Of a stretch of 64,000 nt of DNA, positions 35,015-46,902 are shown one piece after another. This DNA is from Strongylocentrotus droebachiensis. Its lineage: Eukaryota; Echinodermata; Echinoidea; Camarodonta; Strongylocentrotidae. Below the pieces are notes generated by a model that was not told the origin of the DNA, made no database searches, and saw only the letters and a list, made by a program, of their open reading frames with translations. A program made the translations under genes and the position numbers. Numbering within the stretch: position 1 is the first letter of the stretch; each line of letters opens with the position of its first letter. Where the stretch lies: the NCBI GenBank assembly GCA_035222895.1, contig JAVYIG010000709.1:310001-374000 (forward strand). Reading direction: 5' to 3'.

Positions 35015-35869
35015 CTGTAAACAAAAATATATAGAAGAAATGATAATCATTATAATAATCATTTATAAAAGGGGCCAAAGCCTCTACAAGTTCATGGACA
35101 TGGAAACAGATGTGTAATCTGTCTAGATTTTTTTTCTTCGGGAGGATATTCCATGCAGTGTTTGTTTTACTCTGCTATCTTTCCAGTAACGACTCATTAG
35201 GATTGATTTTTCATCACAGCCCAAAATAAATTATGCAGCATCTGTCCATACAAAATATGAATTTGTATTCTGTGAATGTTACAGCTGTATATAACAGCAA
35301 TCCTAGGTGTAAAAAACGTCCTACATGTCGTAATAGTCGTAAATTCCTTGTACATTTGCTCAGTGAGTGCCTTTAAACAGAGAAGCAAAGGTTACATTTA
35401 ATACTCTGTTTACACAAGCATGAACATGACAAATTAGCATAATGACAGGTATGAACATACCCCATTAGCAACTAGGCATGATCAGTCATAAACCTGAACA
35501 TCACATTAATGCTTTGTTCAAATTTTGCAAAGTATATGTATCTAGATTAATAAGTACCGTATAAGATATGACAGATAAGCTTAATTACTATCTGTGAGCA
35601 AGTATTGAGAGCTGGTGAAATTGCTAACTTGTATTTAAACAGATTTTTATCCCCTGACATGTACTTTTTCTTTCCGCAGCTTGAGTCCCCTTCCTTAAAA
35701 TCCCAGGTCTGCAAGTGATAACTAGAGACAATTTGTTGGCTGCCCACAAAAAGGCCATTACTGGCATGCATAATACAAACAGCCTTCTAACGGGCAGCTG
35801 ATGACGTAATTATCTTCCTGTTCCTTTCCTTTCCCCATCTTTTCCAACGGTATGAAGTTTTATTCCTAC
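35015..35869. other. Intron without recognised elements
   Basis: AT-rich sequence between exons 9 and 10. No open frame with splice context and no clear repeat were found. Confidence 0.55.
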
Positions 35870-35950
35870 CATTTTCTTGAGCTGAACAAGGAGGTTTTGG
35901 AGCTCCAGCGTCCCAGGACAAAGTCCAATTTCACTGCATGATTCTGGGTT
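35870..35950 (-). CDS. PSAP: Prosaposin-like exon 9: linker of SapB domain 2
   Basis: This exon is 81 bases (27 codons), phase 0 at both ends: NPESCSEIGLCPGTLELQNL and so on to KKM. The Cys-x5-Cys linker motif is kept and the tail is longer than in other linkers. The acceptor is TGACCAG and the donor GTAGGA. Confidence 0.86.
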
Positions 35951-36448
35951 CTGGTCATTTTTAAAATAGGGGGAAAGAGAGAGAGAGAGAGAGAATGAAA
36001 GAAGATTAACACTCAATTAAAATGGAAAATATAATAGAACATAGTGTATGTGCGGTCACAGTATGCTATAAAAAGTTTTATAAGGCAGTTTAGATTTCTC
36101 TATTTCAATTTTTTTCCAAGTGGTTAGCTACATGTACCTACAGTGTAACTCATCTTCTCTCACTTGGTGAGGATTTTTAGTGAGAACCTCATATATCATT
36201 ATGCATATGAAATCAAAACATTTTCAGTGCTCGGAAATGGTGGATACTCACTCTCAGTGAAGTCATCTAAATTAAGATATGATCTAATATTTGCTTACTA
36301 CAAAAAATTTGTTTCATTTTCACTGCTTTGAAAATTTCCATCTTAAAGTTCCATTCACATATTCAGCATGATCTCAAGCAATTTGTGTTTAAATAGATTT
36401 TAATAGAGCATGTGACAACGTGATAACCTTTCAGCAACCAAGTTTACC

Positions 36449-36574
36449 ATTTATGACATAAGAGAACAATAGTTCGACGGTGGTCGGGAAGTTATCCACC
36501 ACGACTTCTGGACGATCCGTGATAACGGGATCCAGGAACGGACAAAGCCACAAGATGGCGCTCTCCACGTCTTG
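36449..36574 (-). pseudogene. Decaying duplicate of exon 7 (second-half exon)
   Basis: After a good acceptor (TCTTCGCAG) a frame reads QDVESAILWLCPFLDPVITD, continuing RPEVVVDNFP to LLFSYV at codon 40, the length of all other second-half exons but one. The start QDxE matches exon 7. The second Cys is replaced by Arg, which would break a disulfide. At the place of the donor the sequence is ATAAAT rather than GTAAGT. A GTAAAC 7 bases later would shift the phase, and without splicing a stop follows at 36431-36433. It begins only 53 bases after exon 7. It is a pseudo-exon, or a rare alternative exon. Confidence 0.7.
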
Positions 36575-36627
36575 CTGCGAAGAGAGACATTGATTACAAA
36601 TTGATAGGTTGGTGTGGGTTTACTTAC

Positions 36628-36747
36628 GAGGTACGTGAGGAGAAACTGGATGACGACTGGGATTTCATCTTGAATGAAATTAGCGCAGTTTGGGAAGAAC
36701 TCAGAGAGGAGAGGGCAGAACTGGAGGAGCATGTTCTCAAAGTCTTG
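36628..36747 (-). CDS. PSAP: Prosaposin-like exon 7: second half of SapB domain 2
   Basis: This exon is 120 bases, exactly 40 codons, phase 0 at both ends: QDFENMLLQFCPLLSEFFPN, next residue Cys, ending VIQFLLTYL before donor GTAAGT. The acceptor is CTCTTGCAG. The Cys spacing is canonical. A related but damaged copy follows 53 bases downstream. Confidence 0.9.
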
Positions 36748-36838
36748 CTGCAAGAGACAGAGAGAGTGGAGTTCTTGGATTAAGTATGACATGTTTAATA
36801 ATGATAATGAACATTAAAAAAACAGAATGCAAAAATAA

Positions 36839-36990
36839 TGACAATGAAGATGATGATGATGAAGATGACGAGGAAGATGAGGATGAGGATGATGAAGATG
36901 ATGAGAATTAATATGATGATGGTAATGATGAGGATGATCATGAAGATGATGTTGATGATGACGATGATGAAGATGATGATAATGATAATG
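36839..36990. repeat. (GAT)n microsatellite
   Basis: An imperfect GATGATGAA tract that gives long meaningless frames on both strands. It is in the intron between exons 6 and 7. Confidence 0.9.
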
Positions 36991-37406
36991 ATGATTACAA
37001 TCAAAAATAATTACGAAGGTAATTCATGCACATTGCAGCTCATTTTTATACCTGCTTTCCCAATAACAATTTCAAAGTTGAAATATGGCTTTCATTGTAG
37101 CGCAATTGAATTACTGAACATGGTAAATTTAAGATCTACATGCAGTTTAAACATGCGATCTTGAAAAAATATAAGTCACCTTGTTTTCATGTATTTATTT
37201 ATCAAAATTCACTTACAAAACATGAAAGTAAATCCTGTTTGCTATCGAGAATGATAAATGGGTTGCTGCAAAGATAATTACTACACTTCCATTACCCATC
37301 ATCCATAAGTGAAACAAATCTCAAATTACTAGAAGATGGTTGAATTTAACCAAAATTAACACCATGCATCTTGTAATTAGATGATAATTATTACGTGGTA
37401 TTTTAC

Positions 37407-37484
37407 CTGAAGTGTAACGTTTGAAAGGATTGCATTGGCCTCTGCCATACCATCTTTACACAGTGTGCACACCTCATCATCATT
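37407..37484 (-). CDS. PSAP: Prosaposin-like exon 6: first half of SapB domain 2
   Basis: This exon is 78 bases (26 codons), phase 0 at both ends: NDDEVCTLCKDGMAEANAIL and then SNVTLQ. It has CxxC and an NVT sequon. The acceptor is TTCTGCAG and the donor GTAAAA. Confidence 0.89.
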
Positions 37485-38447
37485 CTGCAGAAAAGAAAAA
37501 AGGGAGGGTTCATAAAAATTAGAAAAATACAGGAAAAAACGCATATTTATGAGGTATAAATTATAGTCATTACATAGAGTTAAAGACCCTATCCGATGAA
37601 AACATAACTTCATATCATGGAAAGCCAAATAAACGTTGAATATGAATATAAAGGAATAAATGCTCATTTTCCCCACTCCTCCAAACTACAGGTCAACAGG
37701 GGTAAAAAATTCCACAAGTACAGTGATCACATAACATACATGTGGATCCAATCGGCTAACCTACATGTATATAGCTGAGGCGATGAGCCATGCTTAATGA
37801 AAAGTCATTGTGAATATGCGTACTCCACATACACTGTAAGATGCAATCGAGTCAAAAACATCTAATTTTCAAGGCCTTAGATTTTGAGTTTTCAGTGAGT
37901 TGTTACTTCTCTGACGGACTCTAAAATAGCATATATTTGATTGTAATCTATGGCTTTTTAAGCTTTCCATTGATTTATGCAGGTGAATTAGGGAGATAAT
38001 TAGCAACCAGGGGTTCTTGAGAGAAACATGCATAAATTGGAATGCATATGAACAGGCCTATTATCTGTATCTTGCTGAACTGAATGAAATATGCCAAAAT
38101 AAATAATGGACCAGCTTGTAGTAATAGCACATGGTACACATGACCCCAAATATCCACAGATCTTTAACAAAAGGAGTCGTCCCTCTTTGTGCTTTTAGAA
38201 TAATCACTGCCACAATCATGGATGTGCTTCTTGAACACTTCTTTGTTTGCCCTCAAGGGAAGAATACTTCCACCTGTGTTCCATGGAATGTATCGTTGGT
38301 GCCCAAATGAATAATGATTACATATTATCTTTTTTGAGCACATTATCATATCCAATATTCGTCTTGTTGGGTTTTTACAAATTTGGTACAAAGGCCTTTA
38401 TCTGACCATGCACAGATTGTTTCTATGAGCTGGCTTATTGCATAAAG

Positions 38448-39022
38448 CAGGCCTTCTCAACTGGCGGCGCGCGCGCCACTAGTGGCGCATGCGGGCAGTC
38501 GGAGTGGCGCGCGGCTGGTTCAAAAAATGAATAAAAAATAAAGAAATAAGAAAGAAAAAATTAAAATACTATATTTTAAAATTCAAAAACTCAGCAAAAT
38601 CAAAAAGTCGCAGTCGAAGTTAGGCCCAAAATGTAAGAAAGCCATTTTGTTTGTTTGATTTTCACTTGATTTTGACATTTTCCGTGTTCATTGCGCCAAA
38701 ATAACTAGAAGTCTACATATAAATTTACTTCCAGTGTAAATTTTACCCAGGAATCGTACTTATTATTTCACATCAATATGAAATTATGATTGATATTAAA
38801 TGGAATAATCAGGTGTTAAAAATGCCACATCTGGGCCTCAAATCCACTAACTAAAAAACCCTCAAATCCACTAGCTTCCGGGGGCTTCGCCCCCTGGAAC
38901 CCACCGGTATCGGCTCGGTCGCTACGCTCCCTCGCAACACAGTAACCAAACATACAGGTTGGCACTTCAACCTCAATTAATTTTTTTTTTGGCACTTCCA
39001 ATAAACTAGTTGAGAAGGCCTG
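38448..39022. mobile_element. Non-autonomous hAT-type element with 8-base target duplication
   Basis: The ends CAGGCCTTCTCAACT (38448) and AGTTGAGAAGGCCTG (to 39022) are perfect inverted repeats. The flanks carry the 8-base duplication GCATAAAG at 38440-38447 and 39023-39030. CAGG-type ends plus an 8-base duplication are the hAT signature. The 575-base interior codes for nothing and contains a hairpin-like GGGGGCTTCGCCCCC at about 38879. Confidence 0.92.
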
Positions 39023-39356
39023 GCATAAAGCAACCTAAAACTTAATGATAAAAATAATAAAATAGAAACACTAAAAAGCACAAAATTAAAAAATAAATAA
39101 AAAAAATAAAAAAAAGAAAAAGAATCACTTAATTTTGACAAGGAAGTGAAAGAAGCTTTGTTTCTAAGTTTGTTAAATGGCTGTGTGAGTATGATTACGA
39201 GCCACTTATAAAGCATAATGTCTTTCCATTGAGAGACCACGCCTGTATCACTTCACTCAATTATGAGTGAGATCATTAATCAAAAGCACTTCCTGCTACA
39301 TATACAGGATAGGCAGACGACTTGAGAGAAATAGAGGGAGAGAGGACTATATAAGA

Positions 39357-39455
39357 GACTGAGAGAGCGAGAGAGAGGAAGAGAGAGGGGAAGAGAGAGG
39401 GGAAGAGAGAGGGGGAGAGAGAAAGACAGAGACAGAGACAGATAGCCAGACAAAC

Positions 39456-39494
<39 letters not shown>
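39357..39494. repeat. (GA)n microsatellite
   Basis: GAGAGA with GGGGAAGA and GACAGA interruptions, ending in a pure (GA) run. Confidence 0.9.
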
Positions 39495-39495
<1 letters not shown>

Positions 39496-41471
39496 CTACA
39501 TTGTAGATAATGATACAGTTATACCAACAAGAATAGTTAAACATTGACAATGGAAGAACAGTTTATGCTTCAATAAATTTACAGAGCAATGCTGTGCCAG
39601 CCACTACGCTCTCTCACTATCTCCATTTCAATATAACCTTGAAGCACGCTTTATAAAGAGCAAATATCTACACTATCACGAGTAATTTTGCTTGGAAAAG
39701 AAGAAAAAACACATAAAACAATGACCAGCAAAGATATGGGAAGTCATATGATCAACCTTCAAAGGAAACCACAGAAGAATTGTTTCCTAAAGCTATCTAT
39801 TAATCACCCATTATGAGAGCCATCATTTACCTCAATCTTCTCCACATATTATGATTAAAACTCTACCTCATTAATCCAGTGTAAAGCAGATTTATATCAC
39901 TTTTACACAGATAACAAAAAATAACTCTGATAAAACTGAGAGCAGAGATGAATGATATTAAAGTTCATTAAACTTAAAGAAGTTTATAGAGGACTCAGGA
40001 CAAAGTAATAAGTCAACTCAAGAGATGTTCAAGGCGTATATCATCTGGTTTGGAGTCAAAAGGATGTTGAAGTCATATACGAAATATGAAAAAGCAAAAT
40101 TAAAGGACAAACTGCCAATACATTATCAAAAATGGGAAAATTTTACCCCTTAAGGCAGGGGAACTGATTGTATATAATTCCTGTTTCCTGTTCACTCACT
40201 CACTTTCCCATCGATCCGGACATTTATCTGCTATCGTGTTTGCTTGTTTTTTTATATTTCATATTTATATATTTTTTAAATAACGGTATAGTTACAGACC
40301 TCCACTGATACAAGACCCTTATATAGTTATAATGAAAAATGCACCGTATTATTATATGTAAATATAGCAAATTTTTTCATCATGGGTTATGAAGCAGCAC
40401 CTTCACCTTATACTTTGTTTATAAAAGAAAATCTTTGTTCAGATTGCTTAATTTGTATTGAACTAATTAATTTGCATATTATGTTGTAAAAATTGTTCCT
40501 TTTTATAATGTTGTATTCAAGTATTACCGTCACCTTTTCCTTTTTTAAAGGAATTGGAGCACATTCTGTACACTTGTTTGAATGTGTACTATATTAGTTT
40601 GGATACTTATGGAAAATATTTGTTAAATATGTCTGTGTTTATAATGTATGAGACAATGTACTACATGTATGTTTATACTGTAAGAACAGTTGTGTTCCTA
40701 TTCATCATTTTGTATAATTATGAAGATCTGAATAAAGGCAAAAAAGCTTTAAAAAAATATATATATACAGTGTACATGTATCATTTTACACAAAGCTCAT
40801 GCCCTTCTGGTTCCAAACTGAAGATATCATCTGTCATAAATAAACTTTATATCACTTTCTTTTACACAAATACATGTATAAATAGATATGAAAGTAGAGA
40901 TAAAGTAGAGATAAAAAAGATTAATGATAACTTCATGAAACATTAACAACAAGTTCATTGAGGACCCAGTAACAAATCAACTGAAGAGCTATTAAAGGTG
41001 CTTATCGTCTGTTGAAAATATGATCTATATCACTTATATACAGATTAATTATACCACATTAAAACTGAAAGAAGGGATTAATGATTAATGATAAGTTCAT
41101 AAAACACTTCATCATAACATAGTAACATTGGAAGACCCCCGTAACGAATCGGCTTAAGAGCTGTTAAAATTGCTTATCATATGTTGAAAATAAGACTTAC
41201 AATGTACATGTACATGTATATTACTTTTACCACATTAAAACTGGAAGCATGGATTCATAATGATAAGTTCATAAAACACCATATTGTAACAAGTTATTGG
41301 AGGACCTACAACTGTAATAACAAATACATTGTTGACTTAAGAGCTGTTCCAGGTCCATATTTATTTATACCTAATCCTTTTCATTGATTCATGAATAGGC
41401 CTAGAAAAGAAATCCAAAATCAAGAGTCTATTTGCTCTTCACAGTAACATATTTACATGTACAGTCTTTAC

Positions 41472-41650
41472 GGCCCGAATTCACAAAGGAGGTTTGTCGA
41501 CAAACCTTAGTTTTCATACATCATATGACGCGTTTTACGCGTTTTTTACAAACCTGGTTGGTAAAGAACAAAAGGAGGTTTGGCGAAACAAAAGGAGGTT
41601 TGAGCTCAAACCTTGGTCTGAGCTCAAACCTTGCTTTGTGAATTCGGGCC
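41472..41650. mobile_element. MITE with GGCCCGAATTCACAAAG TIRs
   Basis: A 179-base element. Its left end GGCCCGAATTCACAAAGGAG and right end CTTTGTGAATTCGGGCC form inverted repeats; AGGTTTG-like units repeat inside on both arms. The target duplication is unclear. Confidence 0.75.
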
Positions 41651-41888
41651 ATAAAGTTCAAAACAGTTTCAAACACCAAACGCTACAGAAATCCAACATA
41701 TGAAAATCCAATCTATACATGTACTGCAGCAAGGTACATGTAGTGCAGTTACTGCAGCTCAGCGTAAATTGCATGGCTTAAGCACCGTGACACCGCGGGA
41801 GTTGCCCGCTGGAGGGCATTTGGATTCCTGTACGCTGTGTGTGTGTGCAAAAGTCGCAGAGGGGTAATACATGTAGGCATATTATCAC

Positions 41889-41945
41889 AGGGTTTTGGCG
41901 TTCTATCGCTTGAACTTAGGTCAACTGATAGAACGCCAAAACCCT
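41889..41945. repeat. Perfect 19-base inverted repeat
   Basis: AGGGTTTTGGCGTTCTATC at 41889-41907 and its exact complement at 41927-41945, separated by a 19-base loop. It is a likely MITE core or folded element. No coding content. Confidence 0.85.
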
Positions 41946-42163
41946 CTGACACAATGAAAGATCAAGATGCTCCTTGTCATGTGATATAGTTTTGACCAAT
42001 CAGTGAATAAGAATCTATGTATGAGGTTTACAAAATCTGATAGGGAATAGGATTTATATCACTATTAAACATAACAAAATCGAAAGAATAAGAAAAATGA
42101 AAGTAAAGATTCTAAGGGATTAAAGATGAGTTCATGAAGCACTAACAAGCTAAAGAAGGACCA

Positions 42164-42200
<37 letters not shown>

Positions 42201-42362
42201 CTTTAAAGTGCTGTTCAACAGTTCTAGATACATTTTCTTTTCAAAGCCAGAAAGACGATAACACAATGTGAACTAGAGTGTATGTGTGTTAAGGCCCTCC
42301 TGATTCTCAGTAGATGATATAAGGACTACATGCAAGAGTTGCATTCAATAATAATCATTTTG

Positions 42363-42560
42363 TCTACTTATCATTTGGTCCAATAACCATTTGGGCTAAT
42401 ATTCATTTGGTCTAATATCCATTTGGTCTAATCTCCAATAAGTCTACTAGACTACTACCCATTTGGTCTACCGGTATTGCTTGTTTAGTAATATCCAGTC
42501 GGTCTTATTCCCAGTTAGTCTAATGTCTACGATCCATTTGCTCTAATAATCATTTAATCT
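42363..42560. repeat. Minisatellite of ~17 bases (CCATTTGGTCTAATA)
   Basis: About ten degenerate copies of CATTTGGTCTAAT(A/C)-type units. The sequence from 42561 to 43380 shows no gene or clear element. Confidence 0.75.
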
Positions 42561-43663
42561 CAAATAATAATCATCAAAGTCACCTGTACAACTGCACATG
42601 TGATCTGATCTATGCAGGGAAAAAATGAGGTCAACAAATTTTTCAGAGATAAGAAATGCTGATTTCAAAGATGCCTAACACCATAATCACTATGATAACA
42701 GCTTCTAAATCCAGGGTTTTATTTCAACCTTTAATCTAAAAAGTTTGACACCCTCTTCATGGCATAGATTGTTGATTAACATCTCAACAATTATTGTCAA
42801 CCATCTAGAGTTTGATCAAAGATGGAATTTTGAGATCGAAGTCTTGAGGTCAAGAAGGAAAAAATCATTTAAGGAGATAAAAGCCCTCTCGAGCCTCCAT
42901 CTACGCCCCTCTGTGGCACGAATAGGGGCATGAAGTTGCCATTGGAGGGTAATGCAGTGTAGAAATATCACGTGGTTGATCTTAATATTCCACCTTCCTC
43001 TGAATTCAAGTGAAACAATTGTATACTACATATATAATGGGTGAAATATAAAGATGGGACATTTTTAAATCATCACATCCTTTCAAAACTATGATGTACA
43101 TGTAGATGCCTACTACAAGATTTTCTATCAGTTATTAGATTCTTTATTGAGTTTTCGTTCGAAACTGTGCTCAAACGGTCATTTCACTATACGTTTCATT
43201 ATTCTTTTTATTATATCGCGTTCAGACTAGAATAGCTACATGTATATGATGAGTTCCGGTAGTCTGAAAGCAGGGTTAGTATAAAACAGATGCGTTCTTA
43301 AGCCACACCCAGCTTTTAGAATTGCTCTAATCCGCTGCTCATTATAGCTATTATAGCTGCATGTCTGAATGGGGAGGGAGGATTAATCAAATATATAGGG
43401 GAGGGGGGGGGGGGGTGAAATTCCAAATGAAGGCACACTTTTTGATTTAAACAAAAAACAATCAACTTGGACTCATACTCTTTTTCAAAGCTCTTTGACT
43501 TTTAACCAAGAAGAAAAAGTATGGCACCAAGCGCTATACTAGGCTGAAGAGGCCGTCGGTTCATTTACACATGGGCAGATAAAGGTCATTGTACAGAATT
43601 GTAAAACCTTACCAAGACAAATACTACGTACACATGATATTTATTTAATCACTGTTCATTTAT

Positions 43664-43975
43664 CAGAGATGCCAACCTCCAGAACAGAAAATCAGTAATC
43701 ATAAGGCTCAAAATCAGTAATTTGGGGAATAAATCAGTAATTTCCTATGCGGCGTCATGAATCTAAAAATAATGGCAGGCGGACGCATGCGCGCATGATT
43801 ATCTGAAATTTTTTGTGATTTTACTCCCACAAAGTTGCTAAATATTTCAGTTCATCACAACACATAAGTTTTCAATGAAAAATTGGCTTCTATTAAGAGA
43901 ATACTTGATACTTTTCCATCTTTCTCATGGATGGCCACCATAATGCACAGCACTTGCTACGATAGATCCCTATGC

Positions 43976-44012
<37 letters not shown>

Positions 44013-44119
44013 ATTTTTTTTTTTTGTAATCCGTAATTTTTAGACAACATTCCGTACTGCCGTAATGGTCGTTAATTTCCGCACCAATTACGGGAAATCC
44101 GTACTGGTTGGCATCTCTG
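43664..44119. mobile_element. DNA element with CAGAGATGCCAACC TIRs
   Basis: CAGAGATGCCAACC at 43664 and GGTTGGCATCTCTG ending at 44119 are perfect inverted repeats. They are flanked by ATTTAT at 43658-43663 and 44120-44125, a probable 6-base target duplication. The interior repeats AATCAGTAATTT and has an A32 run near 43979-44010. The CAG-type ends are hAT-like, although 8 bases would be usual. Non-coding. Confidence 0.85.
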
Positions 44120-44309
44120 ATTTATGCACTGATGACATTCCATGATACATGTACATAGTTGAAAATATTCTTCTCAATTAGAGAGCAGCCAAAAGGTATT
44201 CATGAAGCACCTCCATGACTTCGGCAGTGGTTCTAATAATGCATTAAGTGGGACTTCTCCATGTGTTCAAATGGTCAGTGGATATTTGGGGTTATTTTGT
44301 CGGCGATAT

Positions 44310-44537
44310 AGAGCACAGAAGTGCTAACGTCATATTTGCTCGTCGTTCATGTTACTGGTTCCTAACAACATAGCCCTTGCATGAGGTTCATGGCGCCATC
44401 ATTCAAGCAACAGGCTGGAGCAGGGCAAATTCAACGTTTGGCGCTGGTGTGATCACCACGCCACTGTTTAGCACAAATTGTTTGGAACCAGCAACCTTGA
44501 CAACTTGGCTAAGATGACGTCACACTTCAGCACTCTA
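44310..44537. mobile_element. Possible MITE with imperfect AGAGCACAGAAGTG ends
   Basis: AGAGCACAGAAGTGCTAACG at the left and ATGACGTCACACTTCAGCAC followed by TCT at the right form an imperfect inverted pair. Internal GGTTCCTAACAA and TTTGGAACCAGC also pair loosely. The class is not known. Confidence 0.45.
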
Positions 44538-45136
44538 TTATGAACTGACAAGATCCGACAGTAATACAGATAGATTCGTCGGTTCACAATTACGTAGACG
44601 ATTTGTACCATGTGCTAATTACCAGTCTAGCACTGCTTAAACTTTATCAAATTACACACATTGTCTGTTCAGGGCCAAAAGGGCGTTAACTATGTATTAT
44701 TAAAGTACATGAATAAATGCCCTTCTGGTTCTAAAAAGACGGTGTGTATAATCTGATAGAGTTAGGAAGGGAAGAACCTGTTATGAATCAGGCCTAATCA
44801 TACACATGTTTAATTAATAAGAAATTTACTCACTTGATAAATATCTCAATTACACCAGGAAACAAATTGATTGATTTCACATACTTTACGGCTCAAGATG
44901 TTACATTGCAATACATTGTAATGGGAGCCTCAGGTGTATAAGGAAGTATAGTTTACATGTAAAAAAAGAAAGAAAACAATTTGAATACTTTCATTTAAAT
45001 CTGTATGAAGTATATTTTCCTGTGGGACTTATTATTATTTTCCCTGTCTGACAACTACATGTACATGTACATGTATCAACATACTTTAACTTCAAGTACA
45101 GTGTATACCCTGTGGCCACACACAAAAACTTCATTG

Positions 45137-45176
45137 TATAACTATCCCGAAACGGTATCGTTTCGGGATAGTTATA
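45137..45176. repeat. 17-base perfect palindrome with 6-base loop
   Basis: TATAACTATCCCGAAAC at 45137-45153 and its complement at 45160-45176. The flanks carry CACACACAAAAACTTCAT and ATGAAATTGCATGTGTGT in weak inverted order. A related TTTTGGGATAACTTTCTTGT lies near 45450, so a larger inverted element is possible. Confidence 0.8.
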
Positions 45177-46364
45177 TGATGAAATTGCATGTGTGTATGC
45201 TTACTAACAATACGTTGTATAATGAAACGCGGCTCTGGGCATCATTTCGAACTAGAACTCAATAAAGAATCACGGAATGTGTTGTGTGTGGACGTAACTA
45301 GTATAACTGGTCGACTTATAACGGTATAACTGGGCGGGGCTTAACGTGACCGCGCGCGAAAGGAGACCTGACCTCTCATTTCCGCTTCCGTTTGATGGCC
45401 GCAGTACTAATAGCAAACTGCGCACCTGTACGACATTTCGCGATAGAGTTTTGGGATAACTTTCTTGTGTGTGTGGACGCCCTGGAATTTATACGATGAT
45501 TCTTTAAATACGTTTCTTTATAGAGTTTCGGAATGAAAAAAATTGTGTGTGCACACGCTGTATCTACTTGACATGGTGTCATTTTACCCTTGTACATGTA
45601 CTTTGTAGATAAGAAAAGGAACTTATCAAAAGCCCTTGATTGTCTTTTTCCTTCCCAATCAATGGTTACTAGGACTTGATACATACATGAACATGTACAG
45701 TACCAATTGCTCTCTACACATGTAAATCTAATACATTCATTACTAACACTGTAACATTGGATAGTTTTAGATTTAACTGGTCTTATAGCCAAGGGTTGAA
45801 AATGTTTCCTTAAAGGTCATGTATAGTTTTGGTACGCCCTCACAAACTTTTTGTAAGATTTCTTTGATTCTAATGTAGATGATAAATAGGAAGATAAGTA
45901 AATACTGCTAAGGTTTTTTTTTCCTCCTCAAGGGATACATGTACTCCATCTCTCATTAAAGGGATCAGGTAACTTTGTCTCAGATTCTGAAATAAAATTC
46001 TGGATTTAGCTCATGATGCAATGATAATTATAAACCTTTAGGTCAGTCAGGAACCCCATGACTTTTACAAGCCGATCGCCTGTCTGATTATCAAGATATT
46101 TATGATTGGAATTACAAATTTTGAAAACTGTTCGCCTGACGGTTTTCATAACACTACAGTCTATTGGGGAAAACAAGTATGGTAAAACCGGTCACTCAAG
46201 ATTTTTACTTTTTTGAGGCACTTCTTGATCATTTTGAAGCACAATTTTTTTAGGGCTTCAATATTACACCATATCACAGACACTGATAACACGTAGGGCT
46301 GTGTATCTCAGATCTAACATTGTTAAACGATCCCTTTAAACAAAAGAGAGGTAAAACTAACTAG

Positions 46365-46625
46365 AAATATCGCAATCTTCATTGCCGCGCAATACAAATG
46401 TATCCCCCAGCACTGGCAGCAATTTTTGTGTCATCCAAATGTTCGAAGGAGGGACAAAGATTCCCCTCCATGAAACATAAGGATGACGAAAAGATCGCCA
46501 CTAGCTGCTCAGACTATCCTCAAGACTAGGAGCAGCATCCATAAAATTATATGTGTTTAGATTTAGAGTATAGTGCATTTCTATAGAAAATTTGAAAGAA
46601 ATGTGTCAAGAAATGTGACCTGCAG
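46365..46625. repeat. Partial copy of the satellite-flanking repeat
   Basis: It begins AACTAGAAATATCGCAATCT and follows the same path as 2630-2880 (GTTCGAAGGAGGGACAAAGA, GACTAGGAGCAGCATC, GAAAGAAATGTGTCAAG). It has no satellite attached and runs directly into a GATA microsatellite. Confidence 0.75.
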
Positions 46626-46688
46626 AGCGACAAAAGATAGATAGATTGATAAACAGATACCGATAGATAGATAGATAGATAGATAGAT

Positions 46689-46721
<33 letters not shown>

Positions 46722-46822
46722 TAAACAGATAGATAGAGATAAACAGATAGATAGATAGACAGATAGATAGATAGATAGATAGATAGATAAATAAATAAAC
46801 AGATAGATAGACAGAGAGATAT
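46626..46822. repeat. (GATA)n microsatellite
   Basis: A GATAGATA tract with AAACAGATA interruptions, ending near the donor side of exon 5 (46837 onward on the minus strand). Confidence 0.95.
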
Positions 46823-46836
46823 GAATTACATCTTAC

Positions 46837-46902
46837 CACATTGGTTTGCAGTGAGGTCTTCTCTTGGCAAAACTGTAGGACCTTGCACACTTCATCTGAA
46901 TT
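46837..46902 (-). CDS. PSAP: Prosaposin-like exon 5: linker of SapB domain 1
   Basis: This exon is 66 bases (22 codons), phase 0 at both ends: NSDEVCKVLQFCQEKTSLQT and NV. It has the Cys-x5-Cys linker, acceptor TTTACCAG and donor GTAAGA. It closes the first SapB domain. Confidence 0.89.

Larger units (their letters stand above)
39905..42230. repeat. Degenerate ~170-base repeat family, about five scattered copies
   Basis: Copies near 39905-40075, 40860-41045, 41045-41215, 41225-41360 and 42060-42230 share the order TATCACTTTTACACA, ACTGAAAG, GATAAGTTCATAAAACA, GGAGGACC, GTAACAAATC, AAGAGCTGTT and GTTGAAAATA. The middle copies are adjacent and tandem. No coding content. A poly(A) run ends the last copy near 42166-42196. 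Other repeats lie between the copies. Confidence 0.6.

Noticed and set aside
36451..36792. One continuous minus-strand frame of 113 codons
   Set aside because: It reads through the donor of exon 7 and then follows the wrong frame over the duplicated exon. The saposin pattern demands splicing.
36795..37164. Met/Asp-rich and Ile-rich frames
   Set aside because: They come from the GAT microsatellite.
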